Shown here piece by piece: positions 9,106 through 16,662 of a stretch of 64,000 nt of DNA. The stretch is from Laspinema sp. D2d. GTDB taxonomy: Bacteria; Cyanobacteriota; Cyanobacteriia; Cyanobacteriales; Laspinemataceae. The notes beneath the pieces were generated by a model, which did no database searches, was not told where the DNA came from, and saw only the letters and a list, made by a program, of their open reading frames with translations. The stretch lies in NCBI RefSeq assembly GCF_025370755.1, contig NZ_JAMXFC010000001.1, positions 62,001-126,000 of the forward strand. The letters are read 5' to 3'. Numbering within the stretch: the stretch's first letter is position 1; every line of letters begins with the position of its first letter. Position numbers and translations under genes: made by a program.

Positions 9106-9915
9106 TTGTTGGTAAAACTAGGAATTATTGGAGGCGGGGTCATGGGAGAAGCGCTCCTATCCCGCCTAATTGCTCGTGCCGCTTACCAGCCTGGGGAAAT
9201 TTTGATTAGCGATCCCGTGCAGCAGCGCCGCGAGTTTTTAGCACAACAGTATGGAGTAGGCGTCACCGCCGACAATTCAGAAGTGGCGGCAGCTACAGAA
9301 GTCTTGCTCCTTGCTATCAAACCCCAAGTCTTCGAGTCCGTCACCGCTGCCTTACCCTCCCTCGGCCAGAATGGTCAAGTGCCAGTCATTCTGTCTATTT
9401 TAGCCGGAGTCCCCTTAAGTAAATTAGAACGGGCTTTTCCCGGTGCCCCGATTGTCCGATCTATGCCGAATACTCCCGCTACTGTCGGCGCGGGGATTTC
9501 GGCGATCGCCCCGGGAACTCAGGTCCAACCCGAACACCTCGACCGGGCCAAAACCGTGTTACAAGCCGTGGGGGATGTGGTTCAGGTTCCCGAGTCCCTG
9601 ATGGATGCCGTCACCGGCCTCTCAGGTTCTGGACCCGCTTATGTCGCAATTTTTATTGAAGCCTTGACAGATGGCGGTGTTCGTGCGGGTCTACCCCGAG
9701 CCATTGCCGCCCAACTCGCCTTACAAACTGTATTGGGAACAGCGACCCTGATTCAAGAGAGCCAACTCCACCCAGCAGAACTGAAAGACCGAGTAACGAG
9801 TCCTGGAGGCACCACCATTGCCGGAGTCGCTCAATTAGAAAAAGCCGGATTTCGGTCCGCCTGCATCGAAGCCGTCCAAGCAGCAACGGAGCGATCGCGC
9901 CAACTGGGAAGCTAA
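9106..9915 (+). CDS. proC: Pyrroline-5-carboxylate reductase
   Basis: Catalyses the last step of proline synthesis, NAD(P)H-dependent reduction of pyrroline-5-carboxylate. The 269-residue protein starts with a Rossmann fold (GIIGGGVMGEAL) and has RSMPNTPATVGAG, the family signature SGSGPAYV near residue 178 and the C-terminal VTSPGGTTIAG signature. No ATG is available near the Rossmann start; TTG at 9106 or 9109, preceded by AGGAA, is used. It is last in the pipX-pipY-sepF-proC direction, 82 bases after sepF. Confidence 0.95.
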   Translation: MLVKLGIIGGGVMGEALLSRLIARAAYQPGEILISDPVQQRREFLAQQYGVGVTADNSEVAAATEVLLLAIKPQVFESVTAALPSLGQNGQVPVILSILAGVPLSKLERAFPGAPIVRSMPNTPATVGAGISAIAPGTQVQPEHLDRAKTVLQAVGDVVQVPESLMDAVTGLSGSGPAYVAIFIEALTDGGVRAGLPRAIAAQLALQTVLGTATLIQESQLHPAELKDRVTSPGGTTIAGVAQLEKAGFRSACIEAVQAATERSRQLGS

Positions 9916-9956
9916 ATGAACTAGGCATCTGCGTCTAGTCTCGGAGTAACCTAGCG

Positions 9957-10096
9957 GTTAGAAACCGGGTTTCTGGAGACAATCTGTGGCAATTCGTCAC
10001 CAATCTTTGTCAGAAATCCGGTTTCTTGTTCTTTGGAACTCACTAAAATTTTATCCATTCCTAGGACATTTTAATAGGATTAGATACACAAGAAAC
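9957..10096. repeat. Copies of a GAAACCGGGTTTC palindromic repeat
   Basis: Three copies or near-copies occur: GAAACCGGGTTTCTGG at 9961, GAAATCCGGTTTCTTG at 10013 and GAAACCGAATTTT at 10092. The same family occurs near 20896-20962 and 36749-36816. They are short palindromes in non-coding DNA, resembling dispersed REP or MITE-like elements of filamentous cyanobacteria. The region otherwise holds no gene. Confidence 0.6.
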
Positions 10097-10180
10097 CGAA
10101 TTTTAACAACGGAATTTATTGCCAATTACCCGCATTTTTGTAAACCAATCCCGTCGTTTTCTGGCTCCCAATACCCCATC

Positions 10181-10864
10181 CTAAGAGGGAATACTTTCCG
10201 AGGGTTGCGGTAACTTTTGGCCGATGCGGGGTTCGGTGCCTGAAAGTAAGCGTTTGATATTGCTGCGGTGTAACCAGATGACATACATCGAAGCGGCTAA
10301 CATAAAAATTTGATAGGACAGGGGTTGATGTAGGGCAAACATGATCCCCGGTAGGGCGAGGGCGGCTAACATAGAACTGAGAGAGACAATGCGGGTAAAG
10401 GCGAGGACAATTCCAAAGACGCCAAACCCGGCGAGGGCGATCGGCCAATTAAGGGCAAATAGCACCCCTAGACTGGTGGCAACCGCCTTTCCACCTTTGA
10501 AATTAATCCAGACTGATTTGGTATGACCGAGTAGCGCCCCTAATCCAGCGAGGATGACCATCCAAGGCAACCAACGGGTAGCGGGTCCGAGATTGGCGGC
10601 GAGTTCCTGGACCGCTGGCAAAGCGTAAGCGAAACGCATCAAGGCGATCGCCGCCATCCCTTTTAAAATATCCACCAGAAACACCACCAGCGCCGGTCCT
10701 TTCCCCACCGTCCTCAGCACATTAGTGGCCCCGGTGGACCCTGACCCTTCTTCCCGAATATCAACTCCCTTCAACTGTCGAGCCACAATATAACCTGTAG
10801 GGAATGAACCAAAGAGGTAGGCAGCAAGTAACAACAGCCCATTTAAAAGTAGCCACAAAGTCAT
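10181..10864 (-). CDS. plsY: Glycerol-3-phosphate acyltransferase PlsY
   Basis: PlsY acylates glycerol-3-phosphate with acyl-phosphate, the first step of membrane phospholipid and galactolipid assembly. The 227-residue integral membrane protein has the three catalytic loops: SGSTGATNVLRT near residue 41, a GHTKSVWINFKGGKAVAT loop near residue 117, and the membrane segments between them. A VDILKG segment near residue 64 is also typical. It lies downstream of the DUF3086, DUF3119 and mlaE genes on the same strand, giving a block devoted to envelope lipids. Confidence 0.95.
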   Translation of the reverse strand: MTLWLLLNGLLLLAAYLFGSFPTGYIVARQLKGVDIREEGSGSTGATNVLRTVGKGPALVVFLVDILKGMAAIALMRFAYALPAVQELAANLGPATRWLPWMVILAGLGALLGHTKSVWINFKGGKAVATSLGVLFALNWPIALAGFGVFGIVLAFTRIVSLSSMLAALALPGIMFALHQPLSYQIFMLAASMYVIWLHRSNIKRLLSGTEPRIGQKLPQPSESIPS

Positions 10865-10942
10865 AAACTTTTATCCTCAGTTTTCAGCTATTTAAAGTCA
10901 AGTTGGGGTTGGTCCTTAAATAAGGACCAAAGACCCAAAGGG

Positions 10943-12271
10943 TTAAAGGGTAGGCAATTCCGGGTCAGCAGCAAATGCTAACCAGAGGGGGAATTGAAGT
11001 AGGGAAAGGTTGATTTGGTTTTCTGTTTCATCAATCAAAATTAGCGGAACTTGCTTCTGTTTGAGCAAGCGGTCCGCTTTTTGGGAGAGGGCTTCGGGAG
11101 CCTCAAATAAAACTACGCCGCCTTCTGGACCAAAATCAATCCGAGAAATGCCGAGGCAGTCTTGTAAACCCCTGCGCCATTCGCCGAGACGTTCGGGAGA
11201 ATTGGCGAGAACCAGGGTGCGGAGGCGATCGCCATAGAGGGCCTTCAGGACCGAAATGGCTGCCGATGCTACCAAAATATTTTGTAAGCGACTCCCCAAG
11301 GTTCGGACTGCGCCTCTTGCACCTTGGCTAAAAAACCAGTTGGAAAGCCGTTCGGCGTGTACGGGTTCAAAGGTGCGCCGAACTTGCCACGGAGGACCAT
11401 AATAATCCGGCATTGTGCGATATTTATCCAACAACCGGCGAATCTGTTTCGCCCGGTCTTGAAACGGCTGTTCCGCAAAGGTTGGAGTCGGTGCGCCCGT
11501 GCGATCGCCGCCTTTTGCGGCGGCTTTAGGGGGCATCTTCGCCGGTTCCGGTTCCGGAGGGGTTAACTCCAGTTGTTCCACGGAATTGACCAAATCCTGC
11601 AAACTGCCCGCCAGATAGTCCTTAAAGCCCTGAACCCGAATCGCCAGGTCTTGAGACACTCCAGCAAAGGTGGTGCGCATTTCCGTGCGGATGCGTTCTT
11701 GGCGGCGTTCGAGTTGTTCGACGGAGATTTGTAAATTGTGCTTGCGCTGTTCCAATTCGGTTAAGGCATCTTGAACCAAACGACCGATCGCCGCTTGGGT
11801 TTCCGTCTGTTCTTGCAGGAGTTCCGCACGATTCGCTTGCAATTGCACAATAGCGGCTTTGAGTTCCCGTTCTTGCTCCTGTAATTGCGCCACCCGTCGC
11901 CCCAAGGATACCGCTTCATCCTCAATCGCCAACGGGGGAGACACCCTCTCATCCATTGGTCGTTCTTCAGCCGTGAATTCTTCCGCCGGTTGTTCCTCTG
12001 CCGGTTGTTCGGAGGGTTCCACGGGGAGTTCGGCTGCCGGTTCCCAGGTTGTCGGGGACTCCGGCTCTTTTAGGGTCAACTCCGGGAGAGGGGATACCGC
12101 TTCATCGGGGACATAGGGTTCGGGTTCTTTCCAGAGGTCTTCTGAGGGATTGATCCCCTGAGTGGAATCCGCTGAGACTGATTCGGAGGAGGAAGCCTCA
12201 AACGGCTCTGAGGAGTCGGATTGGTCCTGAGTTTCTAAGGGTTCTGGATTGTTGGTTTCGTCTGCATTCAT
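10943..12271 (-). CDS. DUF3086 family protein, coiled coil
   Basis: A 442-residue cyanobacterial protein of unknown function. The first 120 residues are acidic and disordered, rich in Glu, Pro and Ser, with repeats such as EQPAEEQPAEE. Residues 125-225 form a long coiled coil (AQLQEQERELKAAIVQLQAN onward). The C-terminal 200 residues are a globular domain that begins around DYYGPPWQVRRTFEPVHAERL and that I assign to DUF3086. There is no signal peptide, so it should be cytoplasmic. Its place between plsY and the DUF3119-mlaE pair is conserved in cyanobacteria, to my knowledge, and suggests a role near the membrane, but this is inference. Confidence 0.8.
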   Translation of the reverse strand: MNADETNNPEPLETQDQSDSSEPFEASSSESVSADSTQGINPSEDLWKEPEPYVPDEAVSPLPELTLKEPESPTTWEPAAELPVEPSEQPAEEQPAEEFTAEERPMDERVSPPLAIEDEAVSLGRRVAQLQEQERELKAAIVQLQANRAELLQEQTETQAAIGRLVQDALTELEQRKHNLQISVEQLERRQERIRTEMRTTFAGVSQDLAIRVQGFKDYLAGSLQDLVNSVEQLELTPPEPEPAKMPPKAAAKGGDRTGAPTPTFAEQPFQDRAKQIRRLLDKYRTMPDYYGPPWQVRRTFEPVHAERLSNWFFSQGARGAVRTLGSRLQNILVASAAISVLKALYGDRLRTLVLANSPERLGEWRRGLQDCLGISRIDFGPEGGVVLFEAPEALSQKADRLLKQKQVPLILIDETENQINLSLLQFPLWLAFAADPELPTL

Positions 12272-12448
12272 GGCAAAATATTTTAAACTTTAGAGATGAC
12301 CCAGAGCCGATCAGGGAGTTAGGAAGGCGGGGATCTGTGCTGTCAATGAACCATTCAAGGGCCCGATCGCACCTCTAGCCCTAGGTGGGGGGATAAGGTG
12401 GGTTTTCTGGGGGTAAAAGAAGGGGTGGCATCAGGAGGGCGATCGCTC

Positions 12449-12850
12449 TTAAATCCGGGGACAGCGTTCTTCCAAACAGGCTTGAAGTTGTTTGGGATCG
12501 AACAAAACGGGTAGAAAATGGATGCTTTTCACTTCCTTAAAGTAAAACAAAATTGGAACTCCAGGCCAGAAAATTCGCCAATTGATCCATTCGGCGTAAG
12601 GAAAGCATCGAATCAAGTTTCCTGAGCGATAAACATCTAATGCCTTCGGGGTAAATTGCAGGCGAATGGTTGCCGCTTGGACCATTAAAAATAACCCGAA
12701 GGCGGCTAGGGGTAAACTCGCCAAAGGTTGCACCGCCAACAGCGGAATACTGCCGATGATAAAGGCCCAAGGCAGGACGTAACTGGGAGCCAGTTCTTGG
12801 GTTGAGGTTGAGGTTGAGGTGGTTTTTGAGGTGGAAATTGGTGTGGTCAC
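12449..12850 (-). CDS. DUF3119 family membrane protein
   Basis: A 133-residue protein with a Ser/Thr-rich N-terminus, two adjacent hydrophobic helices (about residues 25-60) and a PH-like C-terminal part. The motifs RLQFTPKALDVYR, FPYAEWINWRIFWPGVPILFYFKEV and HFLPVLFDP are characteristic of DUF3119. The family is restricted to cyanobacteria and plastids. It lies 77 bases downstream of the MlaE permease, probably in one transcript. The function is unknown; the neighbourhood suggests an accessory role in lipid transport or envelope maintenance. Confidence 0.85.
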   Translation of the reverse strand: MTTPISTSKTTSTSTSTQELAPSYVLPWAFIIGSIPLLAVQPLASLPLAAFGLFLMVQAATIRLQFTPKALDVYRSGNLIRCFPYAEWINWRIFWPGVPILFYFKEVKSIHFLPVLFDPKQLQACLEERCPRI

Positions 12851-12927
12851 AACAGTACCCTGTATTGCGATCGAGGCTAATCAAGAATTGAATGTTTCTA
12901 TTTTAGAGGCTCAGTCACGGAATCCGA

Positions 12928-13716
12928 TTAGAAGACGCCACTCCCCATGCCGCGAAACATGAGCCAAGAGAGAAAAAAGTTGGAAGTAAAGATGGCGAGA
13001 AGGGAAGTGACGACTGCAGTTGTCGTGGATTGTCCCACGCCTTTGGCCCCTCCGGTGGTGGTCAAGCCCCAGCTACAGCCAATGACGCCGATTAATCCGC
13101 CAAAGCATAAGGCTTTAATCGAGGCGGTGATTAAATCCCAGGTTTGCACTAAGCTCCGGACGGAATCGAGAAAGACGGTTTGGGAAATGGGATAGAAATT
13201 GGTGGCGATCAGCATTCCCCCGATCATTCCCGTGGCGAAAGAGAGGAGGGTCAACACGGGTAGCATGATACAGCAGGCGAGGACTCGGGGAATAACGAGG
13301 TAATCAATGGGGTCGGTTTTGAGGATATAGAGGGCGTCGATTTGTTCGGTGACTTGCATGGTGCCAATTTCTGCGGCAAAGGCGGAACCGACGCGTCCTG
13401 CGAGAACGATCGCGGTTAAAACCGGGGCCAGTTCCCGCGCCAAGGCGATCGCCAGCACCCCACCGACGGCGCTTCCAGCCCCAAAGTTGAGAAACTCCCG
13501 CGCCACCTGGATGGTGAACACCATGCCGACAAAGCTGGCGGTGAGGAGGGCGATAAAGAGGGAATCGGGCCCGACTAGGGCCATTTGTTCGATGGTGTTC
13601 CGTCGGTGGATTTTTCCAGAAACGAGGTGAAAGATGACCTGTCCAGCGAGAACGACTGCCGAGAGCAATCGTTGAAACCACTGGCTTAAGTTGGAGGTTG
13701 ACTTAGTTTGAGTCAA
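12928..13716 (-). CDS. MlaE family ABC lipid transporter permease
   Basis: The permease of an MCE-type ABC system that moves phospholipids or other lipids across the cyanobacterial envelope; the plastid homologue is TGD1. The 262-residue protein has the usual N-terminal interfacial helix and five membrane helices. Conserved segments are GMVFTIQVAREF, VLTAIVLAGRVGSAFAAEIGTMQVTEQIDAL and LITASIKALCFG. The only upstream initiation codon in frame near the expected N-terminus is TTG at 13716, without a clear ribosome binding site, so the exact start is uncertain. The ATPase and MCE subunits are not nearby; dispersed subunit genes are common in cyanobacteria. Confidence 0.9.
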   Translation of the reverse strand: MTQTKSTSNLSQWFQRLLSAVVLAGQVIFHLVSGKIHRRNTIEQMALVGPDSLFIALLTASFVGMVFTIQVAREFLNFGAGSAVGGVLAIALARELAPVLTAIVLAGRVGSAFAAEIGTMQVTEQIDALYILKTDPIDYLVIPRVLACCIMLPVLTLLSFATGMIGGMLIATNFYPISQTVFLDSVRSLVQTWDLITASIKALCFGGLIGVIGCSWGLTTTGGAKGVGQSTTTAVVTSLLAIFTSNFFLSWLMFRGMGSGVF

Positions 13717-13903
13717 AGGAGTGTTGAGGGGGGTGACGACAGGGGAGGGAGGAGTTGTTTACAAATTTTAAACAACTTTTTTAATCAAAATTTAATATTT
13801 GTGACAGAACTGTTTGAGGGCTGCGATCGGGCCTATCTTATAAATCAAATGCGTTTCAGATTCAGGCGATTTCGACAGTTTATCGGTATCCCGTTTTGAT
13901 TTT

Positions 13904-14200
13904 ATGAATAGTTTTCCTCATTTTCTGCGATCGCTATTATTAACCAGTTTACTAAGTTTTGCCGTCCCGACGCTAACCTTGGCCGGTGGATTAGCCCTTG
14001 CCGAGGCGATCGCCCACCTTCCCGGATTGACCAACCTAGGTAAATCTGCTGTTAAGCAGTTGTTACAATTTTTAGCAACCTTTGGCAGTGGTCATCCCCT
14101 CCAAGGGGCCATTGTTATTGGGCTCACCTGTAGCGTAGTCGGAGTCTTATTTGATGCCTATGCCTTATACCGCTATCAAAACCTCCGGGGACCCGAATAA
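13904..14200 (+). CDS. Small two-helix membrane protein, unknown
   Basis: A 98-residue protein. A hydrophobic segment at about residues 9-35 could be a signal peptide or a first membrane helix, and a second helix lies at about 66-88 (GAIVIGLTCSVVGVLFDAYAL). It ends with RYQNLRGPE. Codon usage and a HIP1 site inside the frame fit a real gene. I recognise no domain; it probably sits in the plasma or thylakoid membrane. It is divergent from the mlaE block and followed 54 bases later by a strong hairpin terminator. Confidence 0.7.
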   Translation: MNSFPHFLRSLLLTSLLSFAVPTLTLAGGLALAEAIAHLPGLTNLGKSAVKQLLQFLATFGSGHPLQGAIVIGLTCSVVGVLFDAYALYRYQNLRGPE

Positions 14201-14254
14201 ACCCTCCATCTCCCCCATCCTCCCCATCTCCCCCATCTCCCCATCTCCCAAATC

Positions 14255-14290
14255 AAAAGCCGGTAGCACTCAACGTAACTACCGGCTTTT
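14255..14290 (+). terminator. Bidirectional hairpin terminator
   Basis: A perfect 12-base-pair stem (AAAAGCCGGTAG / CTACCGGCTTTT) with a 12-base loop lies between the convergent small genes at 13904 and 14378. The A and T runs at both ends allow termination on either strand. A CCCCATCT-type simple repeat (about 14211-14250) precedes it. Confidence 0.85.
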
Positions 14291-14377
14291 AATGGGGGGA
14301 CTCAAACATTGCTACACCAAAGAGGAAAAGGCTAATGGATAGGAATGTTTGCGGTGAGGGAAAAGTCTGTTCGTGAT

Positions 14378-14734
14378 TTAGGGTTCGCATCGCCCACTAC
14401 CGCGCCCAACTTGGTGATGAGTTTTCATCATCGGACAGTTCGGTTCAGCTTGGCTAGAATTGATGAGCTTTTGTGCCAGCAGGATGGTATCCGTTGGGGA
14501 CTGTTCTCCTCCAGAAGCGCGGAAGTCCCGGCGGCTGCAACCTGGTTTGCTATCTTCGGTTTCGCAGGGGTTAATCTGGCTGTTTTCCGAGGGTAAGGTG
14601 AAGCGTCCTAATGAGGCATGAGAAAAGGAACCCTCACTGGAGGTCGGCAAATGGTCTACCGAGTAAGACTTGGCACTAGGAGCAAGATTGGCAAATAAGA
14701 GGGTAGAGAGAACAAGAATAGTAGAGAGGCGCAT
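14378..14734 (-). CDS. Small secreted protein, unknown
   Basis: A 118-residue open frame with a convincing Sec signal peptide: MRLSTILVLSTLLFANLAPS followed by a small-residue cleavage region near AKS. The mature part is polar, with Cys at about residues 57, 65, 99 and 115, and shows no domain I know. There is no strong ribosome binding site. It could be a rapidly evolving periplasmic or exported protein. An overlapping plus-strand frame at 14345-14596 has no signal features and is less likely. Confidence 0.5.
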   Translation of the reverse strand: MRLSTILVLSTLLFANLAPSAKSYSVDHLPTSSEGSFSHASLGRFTLPSENSQINPCETEDSKPGCSRRDFRASGGEQSPTDTILLAQKLINSSQAEPNCPMMKTHHQVGRGSGRCEP

Positions 14735-15151
14735 AAAGGAATTGCCTAGGATAACTGATATTCCCTAATACGCATTCCTTATGCTCTATCTGGACAAGAA
14801 AGATAGAAAAAATAAATTGTTTTTGTAGGGGGTTAAGATGGGTCGGGTCTGTGCCTCCAGAAGGCAGGAATACAGAAGGTTTTCAGACCATTTTATCCCT
14901 TTATTTTTTGCATTCAATCCCCCTTTACACCCCCCAATTTTAAAAAGATTGAACTTTTTATCTGGCCGGGAAGTCAGGGGGCATTTTATTTTTAAAGAGT
15001 TCCCGAATTGTATGAAGTTTTGATAAAGTTTTGGCAGTTTCTAGGTTTTTCTTTACAAAAATAGTTGACATGAACGGCACACAACTCAATCATTAAGAAC
15101 CCGCAAAGTAGGGATTTTATGCGTGGAATTACCGAGAATATATCCCCGGAT
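14735..15151. other. Intergenic, no supported gene
   Basis: 417 bases of AT-rich sequence between the small secreted protein and the Wzz-HNH gene. A CCCCCTTT / AATTTT-type low-complexity stretch occurs near 14920. A 61-codon plus-strand open frame (14838-15023) has no ribosome binding site and atypical composition. Nothing else is supported. Confidence 0.5.
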
Positions 15152-16366
15152 TTAAACTGATTTTAAATCGTCGGTTTCTTTCGGTGGTGGAGTAAAACCT
15201 GTAATCCACGGACATTGACGATAATGGGCATCAAGGGCATCTAGGTTGGGTTGATCCGCTTCCTCCTCGGGGACAGTCAGCCGCCGTCCCGCTAATTTGC
15301 CATAGTTGGTTTTGCCCAATTCGGGAGAAAGTAGGACTTGTAACGTTCCCGGTTCGATCGCGATTTGTTTGGCGGTGAATAAGCGTTGAATATCCGCCCG
15401 TAAAATTAAGCCATTCCAGATATCACTAGAACGGGTTAGCTGATTGGGGTCGAGATGAACCACTTCCAGGGCCGCTTCTACATCACAGCCAGTAATGGGG
15501 CATCGTCCTTTATAAGCGGCCAATAACTGACGGCGAAAGGCTTTGTAATGGAGTGGGTTCGTGACTAAAGCTAAGACTAAAATCACCAGAGCACTGAGGG
15601 CTAATCCACCGATCGCACCGAGGGCCAAGGTTTGAATAAATGGTTGATTAGCGTTGGTTTCGGCAACGTGGGGGGATTCGGCGATCTTCAAACTGCTGAT
15701 CATTTCCCCTTTTGCCTGGGTTGCTTCCGTCACGGCGGTTTGGATTTGAGTCAGTCTTTCTTGTTTAAGGGTTACTTCTTGTTGCAGTTGCGATCGCTCG
15801 GCCTCATCCACTCCATAATACTCATCCAAATTTTGTTGGGCGGACTGGAGTTCTTGACGCGCTTGGGAGAGGCGGAGATTGAGCTGTTCCACCACGCCAT
15901 TGAGACGCGCTGTATTAATCAATTGACTCTGCTGGACCATTGCTTCCATTAGTCCCGATGCAGTTTGGAGGGCGCGTTGGGAATTATTATCGCGGTACAT
16001 CACCCGGAGAGATCCGGCAGTTTCAGCACTGGGAAGTTTCAATAATAGGCGATCGCGAACTTCCACCGGGGACAGTTTCACATTATCTGCTACCGCTTGA
16101 ATCACATTATCTGCCAACAGCAACCGGACCAATTCTTCGGGCTGAGAAAATTGCTGTCCTTGATTAATAATTTGCCGAGTTGTTTCCGATAATGAATCCG
16201 TCGGTTCATTCCCCCGTAAAGAACCCGTAGCGATATATTTGGGAATGGGTTCTATCTGCAAAGCCATGACACCTCCGATGCCCAATCCGGCAGTCAGCAG
16301 GGCCAGAACGATCCATTTATACCGATTTAAGCTGTGAAGATACCGGGGGAAAAAAGAAAGATTCAT
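15152..16366 (-). CDS. Wzz/GumC-like membrane protein fused to a degenerate HNH domain
   Basis: A 404-residue fusion. Residues 1-270 have the architecture of polysaccharide chain-length regulators: a membrane helix at about 17-36, a periplasmic part with coiled coil (about 150-225), and a second membrane helix at about 245-268. Residues 278-366 match the HNH_2 nuclease fold: C289PITGC294 resembles the usual CAITG entry, followed by H304, N318 in WNGL and an LRADI-RLF segment. The position normally held by the third catalytic His (LRADIH) is Gln327, so nuclease activity is doubtful. By topology the C-terminal domain faces the cytoplasm, where tyrosine kinases of this family carry their kinase domain. 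The gene stands alone, with a tandem repeat upstream. The role is unknown; polysaccharide export control or membrane-anchored sensing are possibilities. Confidence 0.8.
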   Translation of the reverse strand: MNLSFFPRYLHSLNRYKWIVLALLTAGLGIGGVMALQIEPIPKYIATGSLRGNEPTDSLSETTRQIINQGQQFSQPEELVRLLLADNVIQAVADNVKLSPVEVRDRLLLKLPSAETAGSLRVMYRDNNSQRALQTASGLMEAMVQQSQLINTARLNGVVEQLNLRLSQARQELQSAQQNLDEYYGVDEAERSQLQQEVTLKQERLTQIQTAVTEATQAKGEMISSLKIAESPHVAETNANQPFIQTLALGAIGGLALSALVILVLALVTNPLHYKAFRRQLLAAYKGRCPITGCDVEAALEVVHLDPNQLTRSSDIWNGLILRADIQRLFTAKQIAIEPGTLQVLLSPELGKTNYGKLAGRRLTVPEEEADQPNLDALDAHYRQCPWITGFTPPPKETDDLKSV

Positions 16367-16475
16367 AGCTTGCAGACACCGGATTCAAGGGTTAGCAAAA
16401 TGAAGGACTATCGCAATTTTTATATTCATGATCTCCATCGATTCGATCCCCCCTAGCCCCCCTTGAAAAGGGGGG

Positions 16476-16598
16476 AATCTGGAAAGTCCCTCCTACCTGG
16501 GAAAGTGGGAAATCTGGAAAGTCCCCCCTACCTGGGAAAGTGGGAAATCTGGAAAGTCCCTCCTACCTGGGAAAGTGGGAAATCTGGAAAGTCCCCCT
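16476..16598. repeat. 35-base tandem repeat, about 3.5 copies
   Basis: Units begin with AATCTGGAAAGTCCC at 16476, 16511, 16546 and 16581, exactly 35 bases apart; the last is partial. Units differ only at TCCT/CCCT near the middle. The array lies between arms of the CCCCCT...AAGGGGG dispersed repeat (16449-16475 and 16594-16620), as if an array had expanded within a palindromic element. It is upstream of the Wzz-HNH gene and downstream of ppx. Confidence 0.85.
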
Positions 16599-16662
16599 TT
16601 TTAAGGGGGATTTAGGGGGATCTCTAATGTAGTTCACCCACAAGAGAAAGGCTATAAAACGA

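Noticed and set aside
14838-15023. 61-codon plus-strand frame
   Set aside because: Low-complexity, no ribosome binding site, no domain.
16476-16598. CRISPR-like array
   Set aside because: The 35-base units are contiguous with no unique spacers and no cas genes are present, so it is a simple tandem repeat.
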